Origin: Natrinema sp046097095
GTDB lineage: Archaea; Halobacteriota; Halobacteria; Halobacteriales; Natrialbaceae
Length of the DNA: 64,000 nucleotides
Direction: 5' to 3'
Assembly: GCF_046097095.1 (NCBI RefSeq)
Contig: NZ_CP175698.1
Coordinates: 3,038,001-3,102,000 of the forward strand
Shown: in pieces, positions 26,028 through 34,103 of the stretch
How positions within the stretch are numbered: the stretch's first letter is position 1
Layout of the letters: each line of letters starts with the position of its first letter
The notes under the pieces: generated by a model
Told to the model about the DNA's origin: nothing
What the model saw: the letters and a program-made list of their open reading frames with translations, nothing else
Database searches by the model: none
Made by a program: the position numbers and the translations under genes

Positions 26028-26651
26028 CCTATCCGAAAGAGTGACTTTGTTATCGATAGATTGGAAAACGGATGAAACTCCCTAGTGGTTAGAAGGATAA
26101 CCCTTACTGCGAGAAACCACCTACTTCGCTCGGACCGGCGGCAGTGCGGGCCGCCCGCGATTCGATCGAACGGGCGCAGCGAACACCCGGATCGAACCGC
26201 CGCTCGGTTTGCATCGAATCGGACAGGTTCCGAACCGTTTCGAGAATCGAATCCGGCGATTTGCGTTCGAGAACGACGTGACAACCAGTTACCACTGGCT
26301 GTTTCCGAGGCGGTACGGCGGGATACTGCCCGTCGAATCTCCGGTCAATCACTCAATAGGTCCTCGTTTCGAGGATAATTTCGAGGCTGTCGATTCTGAA
26401 CGATCTCGTCGTGAAGAGACGAGCCGAGACCGGGAGCGCTAATCGTCTATTCGATGCCGAAACCGTTTGCGGGGTTCAAAGGACTCTTTGCCGATAGCTC
26501 CGCTCGGGTAACGCGTCACACGCGGGGGTGTCGGGAGGTGAGTACGCTCTCGTGACGAACGCAGCACCGTCACTTGAGGAGCGGTCTCCTCACGCGCGAC
26601 CTCTAGTGTGGTTCGTACGCGTTTGCCCGATGACGAAAACGGTGACCACCA
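26028..26651. promoter_or_regulatory. Divergent promoter region between two secreted repeat-protein genes
   Basis: This 624-bp stretch separates two divergent secreted-protein genes. On the minus strand, tatcgata (26051-26058) is a TATA-like element positioned about 26 nt before an ATG at 26027. On the plus strand I see no clear TATA box in front of the 144-aa gene. Several short open frames exist but none has a recognisable feature or signal peptide, so I call no gene here. Confidence 0.45.
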
Positions 26652-27086
26652 ATGAAACGCACGCTCACGCTCGCACTGACAGTAGCGCTCATCTGCGGCC
26701 TCGCGTTCGCGGGGTTCGCGGGAACAGCAGCGGCACAGGACTCTGAAGCCGACGCCGAGTCCGAAAGCGAAGTCGAAGACGTAAACCAAACTGCGAACGC
26801 CGAGACCAGTATTAGCGTCGACCAGAGCAACAGTAACTCGCAGAAGCAGGTCGCGTCGTCCTACGCGGACAAAGGCAAGGCGACGACGAACGCCTACCAG
26901 CAACAGAACGTCAACCAGAGCAACGATGCCACCGTCGAGGACACGACCACGGTCGCCTCGAACGACATCGAGTCCGAGTCCGAAGCCGAGGCCGAAGCCA
27001 GTAACGACGATACCACTGGCATCACCGGCGATGACCTGAACAGTATCATCGAAACGCTCCTCGGAAACCTCGGGGTCAACGCCTAA
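26652..27086 (+). CDS. Secreted acidic protein with one Q-x-N-x-N-x-Q pair
   Basis: This 144-residue protein has a signal peptide (MKRTLTLALTVALICGLAFA, cleavage likely near AAA at 26-28) and an acidic linker (EADAESESEVED). It carries QSNSNSQ at 58-64 and QQNVNQS at 84-90, offset by 26 residues. That is nearly the repeat unit of the neighbouring 517-aa protein, so the two are probably related or partners. An acidic SESEAEAEA stretch follows, and the C-terminus is a hydrophobic amphipathic DDLNSIIETLLGNLGVNA. The 5' leader contains no obvious ribosome binding site. Confidence 0.8.
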   Translation: MKRTLTLALTVALICGLAFAGFAGTAAAQDSEADAESESEVEDVNQTANAETSISVDQSNSNSQKQVASSYADKGKATTNAYQQQNVNQSNDATVEDTTTVASNDIESESEAEAEASNDDTTGITGDDLNSIIETLLGNLGVNA

Positions 27087-27778
27087 GCGCAAGACCGAAC
27101 CGTTCGCTTCGACCCTCGTTTTCTTTCTCGGCAGTGGTCGATGCGTCGTCGATGAGTCGACCGACTACCGTTCTCGAGCCGCTCCTGATATCGTCGCTCG
27201 GACGGCGGACATCCGTACTGCTTCTGTATCGCGCGACCGAGACGCGTGGCTTCGCGTGACTTTCCGAGCTGCGTGTCGATGGCGACAGTCGACCGACTAC
27301 CGCTCTCGAGCGGGGTATCGATTGCCCAGATCATCGAGCGAGTCCGATCGAAACGCGGGCTTCGCACAGCACCAGTTGCAACGCCACCGTCGCAACTCCC
27401 GGGCGGCAGGAGGCCACGCGTCAGAGAGCCTCGTTCGGTTCGGCTACAGGTATCGTACACGGGCGCGCTACACGGAAGACAAGAAGCGACCGCGATCTGA
27501 TCAAAGTGTGATGAGGACGCCATCACGATAGTATAACTGAAGTGAAATTCATCTCAAAGAGAAACCCTAACCAATTTTGAGAGAGTCTATCTCGATTCAA
27601 ACCGCGAATAGTCACCGAAACTGTCGTCTGGTTTAATACAACAGATTATAGACACTGTTGCTTGGGCAATGCGCCGGGCAGTCGCTCGGATCGATCGGAC
27701 GGACTGCAACGCTGTCGGACGGCCGATCGAGACGCCGAGTCGGTCCAGCGGCCCGCGCGTGTCTGCCTACGACCAGCC
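27087..27778. promoter_or_regulatory. Intergenic region with promoter for the downstream Gly/Asp-rich protein
   Basis: This 692-bp gap holds no gene I can support. AT-rich sequence at 27540-27655 ends with a TATA-like gattatagac (27645-27654), which would put a transcript start near 27672 and leave about 105 nt of untranslated leader before the ATG at 27779. The leader ends GCGCGTG (27755-27761), TCT, GCCTAC (27765-27770) and eight bases before the start. A closely similar arrangement precedes the next secreted gene at 28655. Confidence 0.5.
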
Positions 27779-28165
<387 letters not shown>

Positions 28166-28654
28166 GCCACCGTCGGTGCGCCGTCGGCTCCCGACTCCGA
28201 TATTTTGCTTCCGTTTTTCGGCGGCAGTTTCTCGGCGGAACGACCACCGTAATACCGATCCGCGGCCAGTAGCCGACGGTGATAGCGATGGATACGGGAA
28301 GTCACTCCCGGTACCACTGTTGCACTCGAGCGAAGCCGACACAGCGAACGTAGCACCGCACTACCGCTGTTCGTTCACCGTCCGTTTCCGGGACGTGACG
28401 CGGTTTGACCCGTTAGAACTGCGAAACCGGTATGTGGTACTGGTACCCCCGTACGTAGGACCACCGTTTCATCGATTCTGTGGGGACGCCGACGAATAAT
28501 CCGAGATAATGTAACTGGAACAATATTTTAGTTATAAGCGGGTCTCCGTCACGAGAGGGAAATGGGTGACGCGCTCGAGGTCGGACGTGTACACCGCGGA
28601 ACGGGTGTACCTGAAGGGGAGGTTCCTGACCCATGCGCGTGCCTACAAACAACC
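28166..28654. promoter_or_regulatory. Intergenic region with AT-rich promoter before the second Gly/Asp-rich gene
   Basis: No gene is supported in this 489-bp gap. Two overlapping TATA-like elements, atatttta (28523-28530) and ttataag (28532-28538), predict a start near 28560 and so a leader of about 95 nt. The leader carries GCGCGTG (28635-28641), overlapping GCCTAC (28641-28646), and then eight bases before the ATG. An in-frame ATG at 28562 is likely not the start because the signal peptide begins at 28655. Confidence 0.5.
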
Positions 28655-28981
28655 ATGAAACGAACGATCACGATCATGCTCACAGTTGCGATGGCTGTGG
28701 GGATGTTGACCATGGCAGCAGGCGCAGTAGCAGCACAGCCAACCTCAGACGCTTCGGGAGGAGACGCCGAAGCTAACGGCGGCGACGGCGTCGGCGTCGG
28801 TGTCGGCGGCGACGGCGGCGACGGCGGCGACGGCGGTAACTCACTGATCCCCATCGCCAGTGACCAGAGCGGCGGTGACGGCGGTGACGGTGGCGCTGGC
28901 GTCGGCATCGGTGTCGGCGGCGACGGCGGTACTGCGACGGGCGGTGACGGAGGCCTTTCCTTCCTCCTCGACCTTCTGTAA
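28655..28981 (+). CDS. Secreted Gly/Asp-rich protein, paralogue 2
   Basis: This 108-residue protein has the signal peptide MKRTITIMLTVAMAVGMLTM followed by AAGAVAA. The mature part has DASGGDAEANGGDGVGVG, a GGDGGDGGDGGN block, a hydrophobic island (NSLIPIASD), GGDGGDGGAGVGIG, and a hydrophobic end LSFLLDLL. Block order matches paralogue 1 (DASGG-x-A, GDGVGVGVGG, short hydrophobic island, GGDGG). The C-terminus differs, being hydrophobic instead of Gln/Asn rich. Duplication within the locus is the simplest explanation. Confidence 0.78.
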   Translation: MKRTITIMLTVAMAVGMLTMAAGAVAAQPTSDASGGDAEANGGDGVGVGVGGDGGDGGDGGNSLIPIASDQSGGDGGDGGAGVGIGVGGDGGTATGGDGGLSFLLDLL

Positions 28982-29273
28982 GACCGTCGACTAACTACAC
29001 GAGCAGCGGAGCACTCGATTTTTTCCGTTTCCCGCCGACGAGCACACGAGCAGTGTATCAGTGCGTCTCGCCGCTCGTTCGGCCCACACGTACCGGTGAC
29101 CGGGTTCCAGATTGGTACCGGTCTCTCTCGAGTCGGCGCTTCGTTCACCGTCTGCACGGCCGTCGACCCACGATCGTGTCGGTCGCGTCAGCGTCGGTAT
29201 TCGAAACAGCGCCGACGCCGTCGACCGGCATATTGGTAACAGAACGGACCGCCGACCCGAGCGACGAACGGGC

Positions 29274-30662
29274 TCACCGCAGTTCGTCCGCCGGCGTTCG
29301 CTCGGCCCGTCGGACGATCTCCCTGACCGCGAGACCGCTCTCACGTGCGACCGCCGCCGCGTCGTCGTACTCAGCGCTTACGTCGTAGACCTCACCGTCC
29401 GCATCGCTCGCGATCTTGACGGTGACCGCGTACTCCTCGCCGTCGATCTCGAGCGTCACCGTCTCGAACTCCCGCTCGGCGATCCACCGATGCGTGACGC
29501 CGGCGTCCCGCACGCCGAGCGTGCCCGTCTCTTCGGCCAGCGCTCGGGCGACGCGTTCCCGGTCCGCGGGCTTGCAGATGACCTTCACGAGGTGACCGGG
29601 CCGAGACTTCTTCATCGTCGCGGGGAGGATCGATACGTCTCTCGCGCCCGCACGCGAGAGCGTCTCCTGTAATCCGCCCAGTACCTCGGGCGTCGCGTCA
29701 TCCAGATTCGTCTCGAGCACCGCGATATCGTCCTTTGCGAGTTCGCCGTCCCCAGTCCCGATCAGCGCGCGAAGCACGTTCGGATGGGGGTCGAGATCGT
29801 AGCCGCCAGCGCCGTAGCCCGACGCCTCGAGAGAAAGTGCGGGCAAAGAGTCGATGCCGTCGGCGACGTGGCCCAGTATCGCCGCGCCGGTGGGCGTCAG
29901 CAGTTCGGCGTCGACCGGCCCACCGCGCAGCGACCAGTCGGCCCGCTGGGCGATCTCGACGACCGCCGGCGTCGGCACGGGGTACTCGCCGTGGCTCATC
30001 GACACCGTCCCGCCGCCGGTCGCGAGCGGGGTCGTGACAATCCGATCCGGATCCACGTCGTGTATCAGCGCCGCAGCACCCACCACGTCCGCGATGGCAT
30101 CGTCAGCTCCGACCTCGTGGAAGTGGATCGACTCGAGGTCCGCGCCGTGGACGCCGGCCTCGGCCTCGCCGAGCAGTTCGAAGATCGCGAGCGCGTCGCG
30201 CTCGACCGCCGGCTCGAGGCCCATGTCGGCGACGATCTCGCGGACCTCGACGTAACTGCGGTGGGGGCCGTGGCCCTCGGCGCGGACGCCGCCGTGATCG
30301 CCGTGTCCGTGCCCGTGATTGTGTCCCTCGCCGTCGTGGCCATCGTCATCGTGCTGATGGCCGTTCCCACCGTCGCCGTGGTCGTGTCCGCCGTGATCGT
30401 GTTCGCCGTGATCGTGCTCACCTCCGTCCGCTTCGTCGGCCCCGTGGTCGTGTGCACTGTCGCTCGAGCGGTCGTCCGTCAGGAACACGTCGACCGTCGT
30501 CGCGGCGATACTGCTCTTTTCCGCGTCGTCGATCCGATACTCGAGGTCGAGAGTGTCCGCGATCGGCTCGAGGACATCGGGATCGGCACCGGCGTCGATG
30601 AGGGCGGCCAGAAGCATGTCGCCGCTTGCACCCATCCGGCCGTCGAAGGCCAAGACTTGCAT
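29274..30662 (-). CDS. larC: LarC-type nickel insertion protein with His-rich insert
   Basis: LarC inserts nickel into the pincer cofactor of lactate racemase-type enzymes. The 462-residue product starts MQVLAFDGRMGASGDMLL, then has the core SIHFHEVGADDAIADVVG, TPLATGGGTVSMSHGEYPVP, LLTPTGAAIL, ETNLDDATPEVLG and KKSRPGHLVKVIC. Between about residues 71 and 134 it carries an insert with 18 His, probably a nickel store or delivery arm. ATG 30662 is the start because the family begins there. No larA, larB or larE lies in this window, so the target enzyme is unknown. Confidence 0.92.
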   Translation of the reverse strand: MQVLAFDGRMGASGDMLLAALIDAGADPDVLEPIADTLDLEYRIDDAEKSSIAATTVDVFLTDDRSSDSAHDHGADEADGGEHDHGEHDHGGHDHGDGGNGHQHDDDGHDGEGHNHGHGHGDHGGVRAEGHGPHRSYVEVREIVADMGLEPAVERDALAIFELLGEAEAGVHGADLESIHFHEVGADDAIADVVGAAALIHDVDPDRIVTTPLATGGGTVSMSHGEYPVPTPAVVEIAQRADWSLRGGPVDAELLTPTGAAILGHVADGIDSLPALSLEASGYGAGGYDLDPHPNVLRALIGTGDGELAKDDIAVLETNLDDATPEVLGGLQETLSRAGARDVSILPATMKKSRPGHLVKVICKPADRERVARALAEETGTLGVRDAGVTHRWIAEREFETVTLEIDGEEYAVTVKIASDADGEVYDVSAEYDDAAAVARESGLAVREIVRRAERTPADELR

Positions 30663-30871
30663 ACGTACGACGGGGCGTGGAAGCCGCAAAAGCCCTCCCC
30701 TCTCGGTCGCTCGGCTGGCCGTCGATGGGGCCAAATACCTCCGAGTTCGGCACATCTTTGTACCGTCCCGACTTACGTCCCCATGGTACGAGTTAGCACA
30801 GAAATGTGGGCTAACACAAAACATATCCGCTCGCGAATCGGAGTGAAAGACATCGCCGTCCATCCCTAATC

Positions 30872-33100
30872 ATGAACGAAGTCCAACTGGAGGTTGCCAA
30901 GGCGTACCCGAACGACTCGGGTCGTGGTATCGCCCGACTCGACCCGGACACGCTCTTACATCTAAAGCTTAGTCCGGGCGATATCATCGAAATCGAGGGG
31001 GCAGACACCACTGCCGCGAAGGTCTGGCGTGCAGACCGACAGGACTGGAACACGGACACCGTCCGCATCGACGGCTTCACCCGCCAAAACGCCGACGTCG
31101 GCATCGGCGAGCGAGTGACGATCCGCAAGGCCGAAGCGACGAAAGCCGACAAACTCACCCTCGCACCGCCGGAGGAGGCATCGGTGCAGTTCGGCTCCGA
31201 CGCCGCCGGCATGGTGAAACGACAGATCTTGAAGCGGCCGGTCGTCGGCCGCGACATCGTCCCGGTCATGAGCTCGACGAACCATCCGTTCATGCGGTCG
31301 CCGGGGCAGGCGATTCCGCTGATCGCCGTCGAGACCGAACCCGAAGGCGTCGTCCTCATCACCGAGGACACCGACGTCGAACTCCGCGAGGAACCCATCT
31401 CCGGCTTCGAGAAGACTGGCGGCGGGATCACCTACGAGGACATCGGCGGCTTACAAAACGAGATCCAGCGGGTCCGGGAGATGGTCGAGCTCCCGATGAA
31501 GCACCCACAGATCTTCAAGAAGCTCGGCATCGAGCCGCCACAGGGCGTCCTCTTACATGGTCCGCCGGGTACCGGGAAGACCCTGCTCGCAAAAGCCGTC
31601 GCTAACGAAACCTCCGCCAGTTTCTTCTCTATCGCCGGGCCGGAGATCATCTCGAAGTACTACGGCGAGTCCGAACAGCAACTCAGGGAAATCTTCGAGG
31701 ACGCCACCGAAGAGTCACCCTCCATCATCTTCATCGACGAACTCGACTCGATCGCACCGAAACGCGAGGACGTCACCGGCGAGGTCGAACGCCGTGTCGT
31801 CGCCCAGCTCCTGACGATGATGGACGGCCTTGAGTCCCGCGGACAGGTCATCGTCATCGCGGCGACCAACCGCGTCGATAGCGTCGACCCCGCGCTGCGC
31901 CGCCCCGGCCGGTTCGACCGCGAGATCGAGATCGGCGTCCCCGACGAGACGGGCCGCGAGGAGATCCTCCAGATCCACACCCGCGGCATGCCGCTGTCCG
32001 ACGACGTGAGCCTCGGCCACCTGGCCGACGAGACCCACGGCTTCGTCGGGGCCGACATCGAGAGCCTCACCAAGGAGGCCGCGATGAAGGCGCTCCGGCG
32101 CTACCTCCCCGAGATCGATCTCGACGAGGAGGACATCCCGCCGAGCCTGATCGACCGGATGATCGTCAAGCGCGAGGACTTCCGCGGCGCGCTCAACGAG
32201 GTCGAGCCCTCGGCGATGCGCGAGGTTCTCGTCGAACTGCCGAAGATCTCCTGGGACGACGTGGGCGGCCTCCACGACGCCAAAGAGCAGGTCCAGGAGT
32301 CCGTCGAGTGGCCCCTCTCGAGCCCCGAGCGCTTCGAACGGCTGGGGATCGATCCGCCGGCCGGCGTGTTGCTCTACGGCCCACCGGGCACCGGGAAGAC
32401 GCTGATGGCCAAAGCCGTCGCCAACGAGACCAACGCGAACTTCATCTCGGTGCGCGGCCCGCAGCTGCTCTCGAAATGGGTCGGCGAATCGGAGAAGGCC
32501 ATCCGGCAGACCTTCCGCAAGGCCCGCCAGGTCTCGCCAACGGTCATCTTCTTCGACGAGCTCGACGCGCTCGCGCCCGGCCGAGGCGGTGAAACTGGCT
32601 CGAACGTCTCCGAGCGGGTCGTCAACCAGCTGCTGACCGAGCTCGACGGTCTCGAGGAGATGGGCAACGTGATGGTCATCGGCGCGACCAACCGGCCGGA
32701 CATGATCGACCCCGCGCTCTTGCGCTCCGGTCGCTTCGACCGGCTGGTCATGATCGGCGAGCCCGATGTCGACGGCCGCGAGCGGATCCTCGAGATCCAC
32801 ACCCAGGACACGCCCCTGGCCGCGGACGTCACGCTTCGCGAAATCGCCGAGATCACGGACGGCTACGTCGGTAGCGACCTTGAGTCGATCGCCCGCGAAG
32901 CGGCCATTGAGGCCCTGCGTGAAGACAAGGAAGCAGACGTTGTCGAGATGCGTCACTTCCGGCAGGCCATGGAGAACGTCCGGCCGACGATCACGGACGA
33001 CATCCTCGACTACTACGAGCAGATCGAAGAGGAGTTCCAGGGCGGCACGAGCGGCCCCGATCCGACCGGCCGTCGCGGCAGCCGGATCGGCTTCCAGTAG
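30872..33100 (+). CDS. cdc48: CDC48/VCP-type AAA ATPase
   Basis: This 742-residue unfoldase has the N-domain (start MNEVQLEVAKAYPNDSGRGI) followed by two AAA modules. Walker A motifs GPPGTGKT lie at about residues 230 and 503. Walker B motifs are IIFIDELDSIAP and VIFFDELDALAP, with the second region of homology ATNRVDSVDPALRRPGRFDR and ATNRPDMIDPALLRSGRFDR. Family role is ATP-driven extraction or unfolding of proteins, probably feeding the proteasome. The C-terminus ends GRRGSRIGFQ. A second, diverged copy is encoded convergently 1 kb downstream. Confidence 0.95.
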   Translation: MNEVQLEVAKAYPNDSGRGIARLDPDTLLHLKLSPGDIIEIEGADTTAAKVWRADRQDWNTDTVRIDGFTRQNADVGIGERVTIRKAEATKADKLTLAPPEEASVQFGSDAAGMVKRQILKRPVVGRDIVPVMSSTNHPFMRSPGQAIPLIAVETEPEGVVLITEDTDVELREEPISGFEKTGGGITYEDIGGLQNEIQRVREMVELPMKHPQIFKKLGIEPPQGVLLHGPPGTGKTLLAKAVANETSASFFSIAGPEIISKYYGESEQQLREIFEDATEESPSIIFIDELDSIAPKREDVTGEVERRVVAQLLTMMDGLESRGQVIVIAATNRVDSVDPALRRPGRFDREIEIGVPDETGREEILQIHTRGMPLSDDVSLGHLADETHGFVGADIESLTKEAAMKALRRYLPEIDLDEEDIPPSLIDRMIVKREDFRGALNEVEPSAMREVLVELPKISWDDVGGLHDAKEQVQESVEWPLSSPERFERLGIDPPAGVLLYGPPGTGKTLMAKAVANETNANFISVRGPQLLSKWVGESEKAIRQTFRKARQVSPTVIFFDELDALAPGRGGETGSNVSERVVNQLLTELDGLEEMGNVMVIGATNRPDMIDPALLRSGRFDRLVMIGEPDVDGRERILEIHTQDTPLAADVTLREIAEITDGYVGSDLESIAREAAIEALREDKEADVVEMRHFRQAMENVRPTITDDILDYYEQIEEEFQGGTSGPDPTGRRGSRIGFQ

Positions 33101-33226
33101 CGCGAGCGTTTCTCGCCGTTCCCGTTCCGTTCGCGGTTCGTTTTCAAATCGCTGGTTCACCGCCGTCATGCTCGATCGGATACCGTCCCACGTACCACTA
33201 TTCGGCTCACGGTCGAACGGCGAGAC

Positions 33227-34057
33227 GTGAATCACGACACCTGGTCTGCGTCACAGACCGAGACGACTGTCACCGTCGACGGCCACGACTTGTCGCTGGC
33301 GTACCGCGACGCGGGCGACGGCGTTCCCGTCCTGTTCCTCCACGGAATCCCGACGTGGTCGTACCTGTGGCGACGAATTGCCCCCTCGCTCAAGGGGCGG
33401 TTTCGAACGATCGTTCCGGACTTCGTCGGATACGGAAACAGCGATCGACGCGACGGTTTCGACCGCTCGATCCGCGCCCAGGAGCAGGTCGTCGCCGACC
33501 TCGTCGACCAGCTCGGCCTCACGGAGTTCCACCTCGTCGGCCACGATATCGGAGGCGGCGTCGCACTGCGATACGCGGCTCATACGGACGATGGGGTCGA
33601 CAAACTGGTCCTCTCGAACGCAACGGCGTACGGCTCCTGGCCGGTCGAGTACATCACCTCGCTCGGCCTCCCTCGAACGCTCGAGCTGGAGCGCGACGCG
33701 TTCCGCGAGCGACTCGATCGCGCGTTCGTCGACGGGCTCGAACGAGACGACGTGGATTCGGCGTGGACCGACGGGATGACCGAGCCCTGGCTCCGCGCGG
33801 ACGGGCAGCGAGCGTTCGCCCGCGCCGCCGTCGCGACGAACACGAACCACACGACCGAAATCGACTACGGAGCTATCGACGCCGACCTGTTGTGCCTGTG
33901 GGGGGCAGCGGACGCGGAACAACCCGTCGACGACGGGCACCGACTCGTCGAGGATATCGGGGGCGACGTCGTCGCACTCGAGGACGCCGGCCATTGGGTC
34001 GTCGAGGATCGGCCGACAGCGTACCGCGACCACCTCGAAGCGTTCCTCACCAGGTAG
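33227..34057 (+). CDS. Alpha/beta hydrolase with Asp nucleophile (epoxide hydrolase/dehalogenase-like)
   Basis: This 276-residue hydrolase starts at GTG 33227. Motifs are the oxyanion-loop HGIPTWSYLWRR (about 39-50), the nucleophile elbow GHDIGG with D107, and the catalytic His in EDAGHWVVED (about H256). HG-x-P-T-W-S-Y-L resembles haloalkane dehalogenase DhlA, but the Trp that follows the nucleophile in dehalogenases is Ile 108 here. Epoxide hydrolase or another Asp-hydrolase activity is therefore more likely than dehalogenation. It lies between two CDC48 paralogues. Confidence 0.85.
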   Translation: MNHDTWSASQTETTVTVDGHDLSLAYRDAGDGVPVLFLHGIPTWSYLWRRIAPSLKGRFRTIVPDFVGYGNSDRRDGFDRSIRAQEQVVADLVDQLGLTEFHLVGHDIGGGVALRYAAHTDDGVDKLVLSNATAYGSWPVEYITSLGLPRTLELERDAFRERLDRAFVDGLERDDVDSAWTDGMTEPWLRADGQRAFARAAVATNTNHTTEIDYGAIDADLLCLWGAADAEQPVDDGHRLVEDIGGDVVALEDAGHWVVEDRPTAYRDHLEAFLTR

Positions 34058-34103
34058 CACGTCTGGTGAGAGGCGTCCGGACGCGAAGAATTCGGCAGGA
34101 TCG

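Noticed and set aside
27083..27526. A 147-codon minus-strand frame in the secreted-protein locus.
   Set aside because: Composition is not acidic, there is no domain or signal peptide, and no promoter fits.
28780..28960. Tandem short DNA repeats that could suggest a CRISPR or minisatellite.
   Set aside because: The nine-base units are in frame and encode the Gly-Gly-Asp blocks; there are no spacers.
31715..33235. A 506-codon minus-strand frame antisense to cdc48.
   Set aside because: No domain; the plus-strand AAA ATPase fully explains the region.
33227..34057. Haloalkane dehalogenase.
   Set aside because: The nucleophile loop is GHDIGG; the Trp next to Asp that binds halide in dehalogenases is Ile.
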